Shown here: positions 44,344-55,044 of the stretch, piece after piece
Position numbering within the stretch: the first letter of the stretch is position 1
How the letters are laid out: each line of letters opens with the position of its first letter
Assembly: GCA_011037195.1 (NCBI GenBank)
Contig: JAAEAF010009011.1
Location: 16,585 to 80,584 of the forward strand
Reading direction: 5' to 3'
Source of the DNA: Triatoma infestans
Lineage: Eukaryota; Arthropoda; Insecta; Hemiptera; Reduviidae
Length of the DNA stretch: 64,000 nt
Translations under genes and position numbers: made by a program
Notes under the pieces: model-generated
Seen by the model: the letters and a program-made list of their open reading frames with translations, nothing else
Told to the model about the DNA's origin: nothing
Databases searched by the model: none

Positions 44344-44586
44344 CTCAGGATATCTATTAATTGTATAATTGTATAAAAATAGTGAGTTTATCGAGCCTAA
44401 ATATTGTTTTTTTCTAACAAAATGGCATCCCGTATGGGAAAAAGAGGCTTTTAATGCTGAAATAGAGCAGAACTTATGAATCTTATGTTATACAATTGTT
44501 GGGTTAATTGGAAAGTTAAATATACTTTATTGATGAAGGCATTAAAAAAATGTAACGAGGATTTTTAACAGCTTTTCATTTCAAAA

Positions 44587-45621
44587 TGTCGTCACGCGTT
44601 GGTCTAGTGGCTAGTGCACTCGCCTTTCATGCGAGAATTCAGGGTTCGATTTCCGTGAAGGCAAAGTCGGTGTTGACCCAGCATCGTGGGAAGATACAGT
44701 TAGTAGCGCCCCTAGATAGCAAAGGCGGAACTTAACGGCGTGAGAACTGCAGCGTGCTTACCACACGCTCCCCTATTCAAATCGCCTCTGGCAAGCCTTG
44801 GCCCTTCAAGGGCTGTCGCGCCATAGGTTTTTTTCGTTTCAAAACATGTCTTGTCGGAAGATGAGTGACGCCTTATTGATATAAACCACCGAGGTTTATC
44901 AGTCCACGGAGTTTTTCTTGTGATGCAGAAAAGTACGTGAACCGCAACTGTAGTAACAGACAAAATTGTTCTTAAGAGCCTGTGTAGAATTTACTGGCCA
45001 CACGGTCATGCTTTATAGATAAAATTGACTATTTTAATATTAAGTGAACAAATCAACAGTATTTCACCTCTGTTATAATTTTAAAACATTTTTGAAATTT
45101 ATCTATTGTGAAACCTAAACTACAAATACTTACTAGCGTCTTCGTTTTCGAATCCATTCATAATTTGGTATAAACTATTTTTTCTCCTCTTGCCAATACA
45201 CAAGTGATTGGCCGTAAGATGATACTGTGTAAGTCTCTCTTCAGCTGCCTTCTTTCTCAACAGGAAGAAATGATATTCTCCCCCCCCCCCCCCCCCCAGT
45301 AAACCCTTTTATTTCTTCTTTTGCTTTTTTCTTGTAAGTAGACTTAGCCAGTTTTTGCGCAGATGCAGTTCATCGTCTCTATTTATGTAAGTTTCTCTTT
45401 TTCAATTTATGTGCCCTTCTTATGGCGAGCCCTTCTTATGGCGAGCCCTTCTTATCCGTCAAGGACTATTTAATTTAGATAAGTAGTCCAATTCAAAAGC
45501 GAAAAAGAGTGGCACCACTACTCTACTACTTTTACAATTAATCACCGCAATTCTTGCAAGTGTAGGCCTAAAATTTAAACCATCAGTACTCTGAAGAACC
45601 CCAAACCTATTGGAATATGGC
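44587..45621 (-). repeat. Right arm of the ~1.03 kb inverted repeat
   Basis: Inverse of 37871-38905. It includes a plus-strand tRNA-Glu SINE (44587-44945), a poly-C run at about 45281-45298 and a local duplication of GGCGAGCCCTTCTTAT at about 45423. It ends TTGGAATATGG, the inverse of the left arm's start. Confidence 0.85.
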
Positions 45622-45728
45622 AATCCAAACACTTGGTCGCCACCAGTTATTTGGTGTTTTGCATGATAATGGCCGCATAAACTTGTATAGATTTAAACGT
45701 ATATATATATATATATATATATATCTAT

Positions 45729-46021
45729 CAGAGACATTTTCCGTGGTAGCCTGTTTCATTTTGTGGTCATCGACCAGTTTCGGGCATTCGCCCATCTTCA
45801 GGATGCGTTTTTCAGACTGTGTGACAACACAGACTTGCACAAAGCAAATTCAGCTTTACACACTGACGAGTCAGTCTGTGCAAGTCTGTGTTGTCACACT
45901 GTCTGAAAAACGCATCCTGAAGATGGGCGAACGCCCGAAAACCATCGATGACCACAAAATGAAGCAGGCTACCACGGAAAATGTCTCTGATGCTTTCCAG
46001 CTCTGCGGAACCAACCACCAC
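45729..46021. mobile_element. 293-base palindromic insertion with paired hammerhead-like motifs
   Basis: Inserted in a (TA)n tract, with TATATCTAT on both sides as the likely target duplication. The left arm (45729-45865) is the inverse of the right arm (45870-46000); the right arm continues to ACCAACCACCACAA. Each arm carries CTGAAGATGGGC, a GAA loop, GCCCGAAA and a following ATCG or GGTCG on its own strand. No protein is encoded. Confidence 0.8.
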
Positions 46022-46283
46022 AATATATATATATATATATATATCTATTATAAGCAAAATTATCGCATCTGTAATTTAATGTAAAGATCATTGAGATAAA
46101 TGAAACTTTGATAGAATATTACGATTCTAAGGGATGTGTTGTTATGGAAGCTTGAGGATCTATAAAAAATGATCTTATTTGAGTGCTAAATTGGAAGAAA
46201 CCTAATGGGGGACATTGTGTCCAAGAAGCTCAGCGCTGCGACTAATATACAAATAAAGTCAAAAAGAATGTGAATGCTACAAG

Positions 46284-46546
46284 GGAAGGGAATAGCTAAG
46301 TGGTTAGCGTACTAGACTCCCACGCGGAGATCCCGGGTTCGAGTCCAGCAGTGGTACCCTTAGATTTTTTTCTTTCTAGGCGCCTCTACAGCTCACTGCC
46401 CGGTGTTGTCAGTAACGAGATGGACAGTGGACAGTGTTATCTGAACAAGAGAATACTGTCCGGAGGCAGACAGTGCACTGAGAAGCTACCTTGCGCTAAA
46501 TGACCATAGATGCTGACGTGCCTTGTAAACTAAAAAAAATAAAAAA
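46284..46546 (+). repeat. tRNA-derived SINE (Gly-like head) with target duplication
   Basis: Full-length plus copy: GGGAATAGCTAAGTGG, GATCCCGGGTTCGAGTCC, body and A-rich end. Flanks AATGTGAATGCTACAAG (46267-46283) and AATGTGAATTTGACAAG (about 46547-46563) are a 17-base target duplication with three differences. Confidence 0.85.
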
Positions 46547-46567
46547 AATGTGAATTTGACAAGAATT

Positions 46568-48190
46568 ATTATTATTATTATTCCCAAAAGGGGAGGGAAG
46601 TAAACCCTACGCTATCCAAAGCCCCCTCGGGCCCATATAGCTACCCCTAAAGAATACCTACCACTGGGACTAGAATGAAAATCCAGGCCCAGGTTTTAAC
46701 CATCTAAGTTTCACAACAGACCGAACAAATCGGACCAAAACCGTAAAAGGACACAACTTAAGATCCTCTCCCGACATCCTATTCCGGCCGAAGGTTCTAA
46801 ACCTAATCTCCTCACAACCCAAAAAATTCGTCACCAAATGCATGGGTGTTTCCTCCTCAGTTTCACAAACTCTACAAAAAGGGTCAGGCACAAGTCCCAT
46901 TATATAGAGATGTCTCCTTAAACCACAATGCCCAGTGAGGAATCCAACCAGATACCTGAGGGAGGTCCGTGAAAGACATCGGACCCCACTGCTCAAAGCT
47001 CCGTCCGGGCCCCAAATGAGCATTTTAGACTGCCGACAACCCACTGCACTCATCCATAAGGATGAGTGCTGTGAGGTCATCCACGTCTGAAAGCCCGACA
47101 AACATGTGTCAGAAGACACACCAACAGCAGGCTCTGGACCAATGAAAGGGAGAGAGGCACCTAATTTGGCAAACCTCAGCCCAAAAATTCCACCTCCTCA
47201 TTCCCAAAAATTCCCATATGACCTGGAACCCAGACCAGAAGCACATCCTTTAATGAGGAAAGATCTTCCAGTCTTCTAGAACATTCCAACACCAATCTGG
47301 AAGTGAAGACACATGAATTAAGCGCCTTCAACGCAGCCTGGCTATCCGAGCAGATACAAACACCTTTTAAATTAGTGTTACGCACCCTCTCATCCAAAAT
47401 ACAGCAAACAATTGCATAAACCTCAGCCTGAAAAACGGTGGCTCACTAACCAAGAGGCGCTACCAAATGATCTCCCGTCTCAAAATAGACGGCAGCCCCA
47501 GACCTACCATCCATCCTGGAACTGTCCGTGTAGCATCGGAGATAATTCTCAGGAATCACACCAGACGGACCCAAGCTTAACCAATCTTCCCTAGAAGGCA
47601 ACCTAACCCTGTAGGAATGACCAAAGACAAAAGTCTTCAAATTCCTATCAGAAGGGAAACCTGTAATGGGAATCCTTAAAAGCATCTCACGATAAATGTT
47701 AGAATGACCATATCGCTTACCCTGCCAAAAACCTGCCTGTTTAATTCTATAACAGGCTTTCATTGCCTGGTTTTTCACCTCCACAAAAAGAGGTGGAATC
47801 CCTAACAAAGTCTCCATAGATGCGTCGGTGTCGTCCGAAACGCTCCAGTCACCGCCAGACAAGCCAAGCGTTGGACTTCTTCCAACAGCTGCCTAGCAGA
47901 TCGTGTTTCAATGCGACGCCACCACACCAAAGCCGCATATACCAATCTAGGTTTAATGACCATACAATAAATCCAGAACATCATCTTGGGAGTGATTCCC
48001 CAGTTCTTACCTACAACTCTTCGACATTGCCAAAAGGAGATTATCGCCTTTTGATATTGTGTCTTAACATGTTCCGACCAGTTCAATTACTGTCGAGAAC
48101 TACTCCAAGGAACTTCACTGATTTGCTAACCTGTATGGAAGTACCTAACAACCTAGGAGGTGTAAAACCTACTATCTTCCTTCTATGAGT
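46568..48190 (-). pseudogene. Jockey/R1-superfamily LINE: RT thumb, RNase H and C-terminal knuckle
   Basis: On the minus strand, from 48190: SVKFLGVVLDSN, then LNWSEHVKTQ and a RLVYAALVWWRRIE segment (RT thumb), ACLAVTGAFRTTPT, and after a shift METLLGIPPLFVEV. RNase H follows with RCYTDSSRM (near 47535), ATVFQAEVYAI in another frame (near 47440), ICSDSQAALKAL (near 47350) and VWVPGHMGIFGNEE (near 47225). Then LVGFLTGHCGLRRHLYIMGL, CRVCETEEETPMHLV and a stop near 46670, then a short 3' UTR with an (AAT)n end. The RT core is missing. Catalytic residues of the RNase H are mostly present (SDGS reads TDSS). Confidence 0.9.
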
Positions 48191-49800
48191 AAATAGAATA
48201 TTTGACAAGAATACAAAACAATTTATAATGAAGAGTATCTTGACTATGTTTCAGAATACGAAACCAAATAGTTTTTAACAGTCTGTTTCATAATATTTTA
48301 CTAATATATTTCATATTGTATTAATTGTATACTTATTAAAATTTCGCTATATTAAATTAAAATTTATAGAAATATTACTATCTATATAAAATATTTTTAT
48401 TTAAATGTAAACTGTAACATAAAAAATTATGCTCATTGAATAGTAAATTAGTATACTCGTACATAGAAGGCTCATTAATAGTTTGTTTTTAGAACTGGAA
48501 TGTGGACAATTCACGCAGAATTTTGATGGTCAGGGGCGAAGTGAAAATATAGAGATTGTATATTGTACCAGAAGCTTGTAAAATACTAGGAACAGGTAAA
48601 ATGAGAATATAAGAAAGAAGTTGGACGTTAAGGAAATTAGCAAGGTATAAAACCATCTTAGAATAATGGAAGGAAGATTACCGGAGAAGAAGAGAAAATG
48701 GATCTTCCGAGAAACAAAAAGTATACTGAAGAGCTGATACCTGGAAGAGAGCTGAGGCATGGAGATTGACTTGGATAGGGGACCTTGGAACATGGGGGCG
48801 AACTGACGGCAAGCCAGCCCAGGAAAACGCTGGTAATTGTTTAAAAAAAAAAAATAAATAAATAAAAAAGTGCGACAGGAATTAAATCTAGTTTACTTTA
48901 TTTATTTATTTTGTTAATTTTAATCTTTATTTATAGAAGCAGCTTTTAGGTGATTTATTTAAGATAAAGTATTCTATGAAGTTCTATTATCATACTGGGA
49001 TGTTCAAAACAACTTTAATCTGGAATCTAGTCTTGCAAAGAAATATATTTCCTAAAAGGAATATATTATTATGGAATCGCACACCATGCAAACTGTTCCG
49101 GAGGGCAATTATTTATAAGTTCAGGAAGTACAAGAGACAACTGTTCGTGACAGATAAATAATTTTAAATCGTAACTCCACGACTGTCGAATTTAACTTGC
49201 CAAGTAATTCTATTATAATTAAATATTTTATTTTAACTAAATCTAAAAATAACTTGGTAAAGTAATTTCTTTTTTTCAAGTCAAACTCAGCAAAAGTTGA
49301 GCTCAACTTTAATAAGCTTATATCCTGTTAGTTTATCCTTCTAAGAATGAACTTGTTATGTCTTTATTTAAACTAATTAAGAATAAAACCATTTAACTGC
49401 ACGTACAAGCTAAATTTTATTTGATTTATTTATTATAGAAAAACAACCATATGGTGATATTAATAATTTAGTTATTGTGCGCGTGTGTGTGTAGGTGTGT
49501 GTGTGGGGGGGTATTTTACACTAGTGAAACACTAACTAGTTCTTATTATTGAGAGCTGAAACAAAACAACATACTGAAAATAATGACTACGGTTGGCTTC
49601 AACTGTCAATCGGAAAAAGCTGGCCTTATCTTTTCAAATGTTTCATCTTTTAAAATCTTGCATAGTGGCTCTACTGGCTCAATATCATTCTCGTTTTTTG
49701 TTGCTCTTTTTCGTTTCTTCCTGAACATAAGGTAATCTTCAGCGCAGCAAGCTCTTACCTCCAGTATTCTAAAATATTGGATATACATTTTTCTGCAACA
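48191..49800. other. AT-rich interval
   Basis: No confident gene. GT-rich run at 49475-49510. A G-rich patch at 48770-48830 is unassigned. Confidence 0.4.
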
Positions 49801-49809
49801 TTTTATTTA

Positions 49810-49965
49810 GGTTATGAAGAAATTTGGTGAGGATCCGTTAAGAAAGAAAGAAATAATTCACTTATGCCAACGTTTTGACAGAGTTTCCTGTCTTTATCAA
49901 GGGTTTAATATATAGATAATCGTGAAGATGTGGAGAAAGAATTTTCATTTCTGTGGAAAGATTTG
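49810..49965 (-). repeat. PLE-type terminus, second family, left arm
   Basis: The minus strand reads CTTGATAAAGACAGGAAACT, CTGTCAAAACGTTGG and GAATTATTTCTTTC with TCTTAACGGATCCTCACC. It is the inverse of 50590-50725. The core differs from a hammerhead (TTGATAA), but the hairpin then AAACGTTGG layout is similar. Confidence 0.6.
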
Positions 49966-50589
49966 AATCAAGTAACTAGTAACTTTTTTTTTCTCCTTCA
50001 ATAATTTATTTGCAACTGTACAATAGATACAATAAGCAAAGGTGATGAATGCTGATGTAGGGGTAGTGAACCCCCACCACTCATCCACTCTAGCGGAGAG
50101 AAACAGCCCCTCTCGCAAAGAGAGGAGAGGCTCGGCCAGTATATATATATATATATGAGAGATAGGCAATGAGACATCATTCAGATAGAATTCTGTTGAT
50201 TTACACATCAGTTTAACATCGCTCCGTTCATATCTTCTTAGCCACGTCAGTCTGTCAGTCAGTTCAGTTCAGTTCAGTTAGTGTAAAGTCCTTGGCAGTC
50301 AGTCATATACATATATATCAATTATATATCTTAAACCAAATCTTAAGGTGTTATTTATCACTCATCAAGCAACAACCTATATCTCCTCACAACACCCTTA
50401 CTTACATGACATGAATTAGGTGAGAAGAAAACACCCAGTGGTATTACTTCAAGGCGTTGAAGTTAATTTAAAAGGTCACGGGGCCACTGACGCTTCTGGC
50501 CTTCGAGATGGATTATCAGGTAAGGTAGTAACTTTTAATTTTCTTTTTTTTTACGTTTCTCCGATGCAACAAATGTGTATGTTTTAAAA

Positions 50590-50725
50590 ATTCTTTCTCT
50601 ACATCTTTACGACTATCTATATATTAAAGCCTTGATAAAGACAAGAAATTTTGTTGAAACGCTGGCATAACTGAATGGTTTCTTTCTTGATCGATCCTCA
50701 CCAAAGTTTTTTTCATAACATAATT
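50590..50725 (+). repeat. PLE-type terminus, second family, right arm
   Basis: Plus-strand partner of 49810-49965: CCTTGATAAAGACAAGAAAT, TTTGTTGAAACGCTGG and GATCGATCCTCACC. The 625 bases between the arms hold a CCCACCACTCATCCACTC patch, a (TA)n run at about 50140 and TCAGT micro-repeats at 50247-50280. Confidence 0.6.
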
Positions 50726-51777
50726 CATCAACGGTCAACAAATACTTTTTTATATTTTGATTTAGTTTAATTTATATGCTTGTTCGGAAATATCTGTGAC
50801 ATTGTTTTTGTACTCTACGGGATTTATTTTAGTATGTGTTTGAGGTGGAGACATTTATTACCTATTATAATCATATCACGATCTTATTTTGTTTTTGTTT
50901 CTAAATTTTTTTTTTTAATGGTCATTGGCGCCCGGAGCCTTCTCCGAAAATTGCCTTCGCATTCCATAAAATTACACAGGTTGACGAAGTTTGATATCTT
51001 CTTTTGGTGAAAGAAATTGAAGATATCGATTTTTTTAATTGAGATTATAACCAATTAGGATTTTGTATCTTTATAACCCACTTCGATTAACCAATAACAA
51101 TTGAGACAATTAAAGTTTGAATAACGATTTTGTGATTAACGAACTAAATTAGTTGTAACCTTGGGTTTATATGTTTCTGAGAAAAAGTTAATTTCAAAAA
51201 TCTTATAATCAATTAATACAAATAAACAATAAACGCAATGAAATTTTCGGCAAAAGTGAAAAGTAAATAAAATAAAAATCTAAATCCTCATGAACTGATT
51301 AAATAAGAGTAATCCTTCCATTGTGCAGATATAATCCTCTAAGGAAATCCGTTTTACAAAATAATGATGGTTATCTTAAATCTGAGAGCTTTCACAAAAA
51401 GAGGGGGATTTACTTCATTCCGTGGTAATCCAGAGGAAGTGTGCAAGAAAATGATTTGAGAGAGATATTTTTCAGTTGAATTTGTTTACTTTTTCCACTT
51501 ATTTAATATTTCCGTTTCCTTTAACAATATTGATGATGAATATAGTTATAATTTTTTTTTTTGCTGATTCCCAAAAGAAACTTTGAACAGTTCAATTCAT
51601 ATTATTTTTAAAATCCTATTAAAATAAATATTTTAAGTCCAATAAACTTTGACAGACCAAATTACGCCTTCTCCTTAACATAATATCTAGGGCAGTAAAC
51701 AATAAACAAAAATAAATAAACAATAAATAAATCTAAATCCTCGAACCCGGGGATTTTAACTAAATCTAATTTCACTA
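50726..51777. other. AT-rich interval
   Basis: A short SINE scrap (GGTCATTGGCGCCCGGAGCC) lies at about 50920-50945. Nothing else recognised. Confidence 0.45.
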
Positions 51778-51990
51778 GTGAACTATATCGTACTATATCT
51801 GATATATTTTCCATTCCTTTTCCTCGAATTCATTATTGTGAAATACTTGATGCTTCCCAATTTGATTCCCTTCTTTTTATTTATACTTTAAAGGCCACAT
51901 TCCAAATTTCACTTGGTTTGTTACATACGTCTTTCGAGTTTTTTTTTCTTCATACTTATTCTGCTTCGATAAATTGGTGATCTCTTGACG
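51778..51990 (+). repeat. Direct repeat, left copy
   Basis: GTGAACTATATCGTACTA through TTGGTGATCTCTTGACGGAA recurs at 54521-54737 with roughly 90% identity by eye, flanking the nested insertion between them. Confidence 0.8.
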
Positions 51991-52222
51991 GAACAAGAAT
52001 TGGAAATAACTGATTTCTAGTGCTGATTGAAAGTATTCTGGGGAATCAGTGAGTATTTGCTTACAAATCTCGCCGGCGGAACTGGGTCCTAAAAGACTTC
52101 AAGCCCTATTTGAAATCTTTGAAATATTTTTTACTAGCATCAGAGATATTTTCCATGATAGCCTGCTTCTTTTTGTGGTCATCGACCGGTTTCTGGCGTT
52201 CACACATCATCAGGATGTTTTA

Positions 52223-52817
52223 ATAATAATAATAATAGTCTTTATTGAATAAGCAAAATATACTAATGAAAATAAAAATAAAAATACACTAACTGAGAGA
52301 CCATTCTCATGGTCCATAGGACCGTTTGAGGAGTTGCTACGTAACTACAATAATTTTATATATAATTAAAAGTATTTATTTTTCATAATTAGAAAGTAAA
52401 ATAATTAACATTAAATAAACAATAATAATGGCACTAAAATACATAAGTAAAACAGAAAAAGAAGAAAGAGAATATTAAATGAAAAAAAAGGAATAGAATT
52501 TTGGAAAATGTAAAAATCAATTTATAAATCAAAAACTTGTTTGCAAATTATATTCTTTCACTTGGGGCTCTATGTTATCTACCAAGAATAAACAGAACAA
52601 ATAATACCTCATTTAATAACTTTTTAATTATTGCGTAAACTGCTCTATTGCCATTTAAAAATTAAATTCGGATACCAAAAAATATCTATATTGCCATGCC
52701 TGTCTACAAAATTTGATTAAGCTACCCCAGTCTTTTTTATTTGCATAATCTTTAAACTCTTCTCTATCTAATTGTGCTTTATTAAGATACAATAATCTAA
52801 ATTCATTTAGAATTATT
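52223..52817 (-). pseudogene. LINE C-terminus and 3' UTR, nested, with target duplication
   Basis: The minus strand reads NEFRLLYLNKAQLDREEFKD then KKDWGSLIKFCRQAWQYRYF (52815-52660), the family C-terminus. A 3' UTR follows with CGGTCCTATGGACCATGAGA near 52300-52320 and AATAAAGACTATTATTATT at the end. Flanks ATCAGGATGTTTTA (52209-52222) and ATCAGGATGTTTTTA (52818-52832) are its target duplication, and they cut one arm of the host palindrome. Confidence 0.85.
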
Positions 52818-53337
52818 ATCAGGATGTTTTTATCAAACAGTGTAATAACGAAGACTTGCACAGAGCAAATTACGGTTGATACACTGGATTTTAAAAGTCT
52901 TTGTTGTGATGGAACCAGGTTAAGAGGGGTGTTGCTACCTGAATGGGAAAACACATGTTCTGTCCTAAAGTGACGTTGTTCCCTTTTAAAATGGAAACAT
53001 CAATGAGTGGGGGTGTATAACTTAAACTACGTTTTTTGAAGGAGATTTGACTTTGATAATTATTTATCCATACCATCTAATTATTTCTATTTATTAATTT
53101 ATAACAGAACGAAATAACATGAAAGTGTCAGCCGTGGGCCACTGTGGAAAAGTTACTGATAAGAAATGATAGAATCCGAGCTGAATGATCGTAAGATAGT
53201 ATAGATACATAATTATGTTGAGCAAGTAATCTATATAAGCAAATTAATTTTACAATTATGCATTCCATTCCACATTTCACCTTTCACACACACCATCCAC
53301 GCATGCAAGCACGTATACTTAAATTCTTTATTACAGG

Positions 53338-53987
53338 TGTAATGACATGGCAAAGTCATTGGCATCGGCAAAGTCATTGACGTCGGCAAAATACACCAAA
53401 AGAAAGATTTACAACTAGTGGTTCCAGCCATCTGCTATCTAAACAAAGGTGGCAGTAATAAAAAGCAACCATTGGCCGCCAACTGACGCGGTCAATAAAC
53501 AACAAAGCTCCTTTCATCAATACTTAATCAATAAGCAAGCACCGCTATAAGGTTGGCCACTGAACTGAACTGAATAAGGTCTTAAAACTACGAAGGTCGC
53601 ACAAGGCCCCACACTAAGACAGATGCCTTGGTGTGAGTGTGAACAACAATATATATATAAACTCTACCATATACGACATAATTTTTATATCATCTACGAC
53701 CAAACTATACACGAGCGGCAATTCACAGTTATCATTCTCGTAGTTGTGCACTTTAGTTCGTTATTTTAACCATTCTAAATTATCATCTTCTATTTATTAT
53801 TAAGTATTGATGAAAGGAGCTTTGTTGTTTATTGACCGCGTCTGTTGGCGGCCAATGGTTGCTTTTTATTACTGCCAGCTTTGTTTAGATAGCAGATGGC
53901 TGGACCACTAGTTGTAAATCTTTCTTTTGGTGTATTTTGCCGACTCAATGACTTTGCCGATGCCAATGACTTTGCCATGTCATTACA
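53338..53987. mobile_element. 650-base palindromic LTR element with 4-base target duplication
   Basis: Starts TGTAATGACATGGC and ends GCCATGTCATTACA. The left portion (53338-53800) is the LTR seen at 12807. The right portion (53803-53987) is the inverse of its first ~187 bases. CAGG precedes (53334-53337) and follows (53988-53991). A TATA-like ATATATATAAACTC lies near 53650. Confidence 0.85.
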
Positions 53988-54520
53988 CAGGCCTAAATAT
54001 AATGAGTTTAAAGGAGCTTAAATACAGACATTTATAGCTTTACCCCTAAAAAAAATATACAAGTATGTTTTCTAACATTAATGTAACCTACAATCCACAT
54101 GAACATTTTCCATGAATAATGATTTCCCATTCTCAGGTAGCAATACACCCCACTTAACCTAGTTCCATCATAACAAAAAGACTTTTAAAATCCAGTGTAT
54201 CAACCGTATTTGCTCTGTGCAAGTCTATGTTATTACACTGTTTGACAAAAACACCCTGATGATGGGCGAACGCCGAAACCGGTCGATGACCACAAAAAAG
54301 AAGCAGGCATCACGGAAAATATCTCTGATGCTTTCCAGCACAGCGGAACCAACCACAACAACTATTTTTTACTAGCATGTTCTCACTAGAAGAGTCAAGT
54401 TACGACAGTCACTCTTTCCTTCAATATCTAATTATTCTACAGACAGAATTATTGGCCATTAAGGGTTAATTGATTTCATTAAGAGATACTCTTCACCTAT
54501 GTATATCTGCATTCCCATTA

Positions 54521-54737
54521 GTGAACTATATCGTACTACATCTGATATATTTTCCATTCCTTTTCCTTGAATTCATTATTGTGAAATGCTAGGTGCTTCC
54601 CAATTTTATCCCCTTTCTTTTTATATACTTTAAAGGCCATATTAAAAATCTTACTTGTTTTTTTACATAAATCCTTCGAGTTTTTTTTTTCCATGCTTAT
54701 TCTGCTTCGATAAATTGGTGATCTCTTGACGGAAGGC
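54521..54737 (+). repeat. Direct repeat, right copy
   Basis: Partner of 51778-51990. After it the sequence differs (GGCCATGGAGATGCTGG). Confidence 0.8.
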
Positions 54738-55044
54738 CATGGAGATGCTGGTTGGCCTAGTACATTCGCAGTGTCAGGCTGGCTGCTCGACGCTGCCAGA
54801 GAGTGATCGCCTAGTCAGCTTGAACTAACTTATTTATTTAGATTATTTTTAACTTTAATCTATATTTAATATTTTTAATCTATAAATTTAGATTATTTAT
54901 AAATCTTAAGTTGGCAATTAAGTTGTTATCTATTCTTCTTTACCAAACCATTACTTTACTAAAATAGCAAATAACTGCCAGTTGGCATTATTAATGGAAG
55001 ATATGCGGTCAGAACAACTCATAGCGAAGTTACTAAATTTGTAA
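54738..55044. other. Unassigned interval
   Basis: A GC-richer 90 bases (54745-54830) is followed by AT-rich sequence. Nothing recognised. Confidence 0.4.

Larger units (their letters stand above)
41665..44945 (+). repeat. Tandem duplication unit 2 (~3.2 kb)
   Basis: Second copy of 38446-41664. The junction lies at a TCAATTTTATCTAC microhomology also present at 38448. The SINE at 41350 and its inverted partner at 41770 make a ~760-base palindrome across the junction. Confidence 0.9.
52141..54362. mobile_element. Palindromic insertion with 16-base target duplication and nested elements
   Basis: Flanked by TATTTTTTACTAGCAT at 52125-52140 and 54363-54378. The ends are inverse: CAGAGATATTTTCC at the left, GGAAAATATCTCTG then a CCAACCACAACAAC tail at the right. 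Inner arms 52838-52975 and about 54120-54245 also pair. Each arm carries a hammerhead-like core (CTGATGA on the minus strand near 52210 and on the plus strand at 54256-54262). It is the same family as 45729-46021. A LINE and a palindromic LTR element inserted later. Confidence 0.85.

Noticed and set aside
45617..46084. 155-codon plus-strand frame
   Set aside because: It crosses (TA)n tracts and the palindromic insertion, reading inverted repeats in both directions; no protein motif.
48530..48830. Possible LINE tail or gene on either strand
   Set aside because: Purine-rich bias keeps a minus frame open; no RT or knuckle motif was found in any frame.
50370..50530. Possible host exon with donor CAG/GTAAGG at about 50518
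   Set aside because: The short frame has no recognisable protein and no matching acceptor or neighbouring exon was seen.
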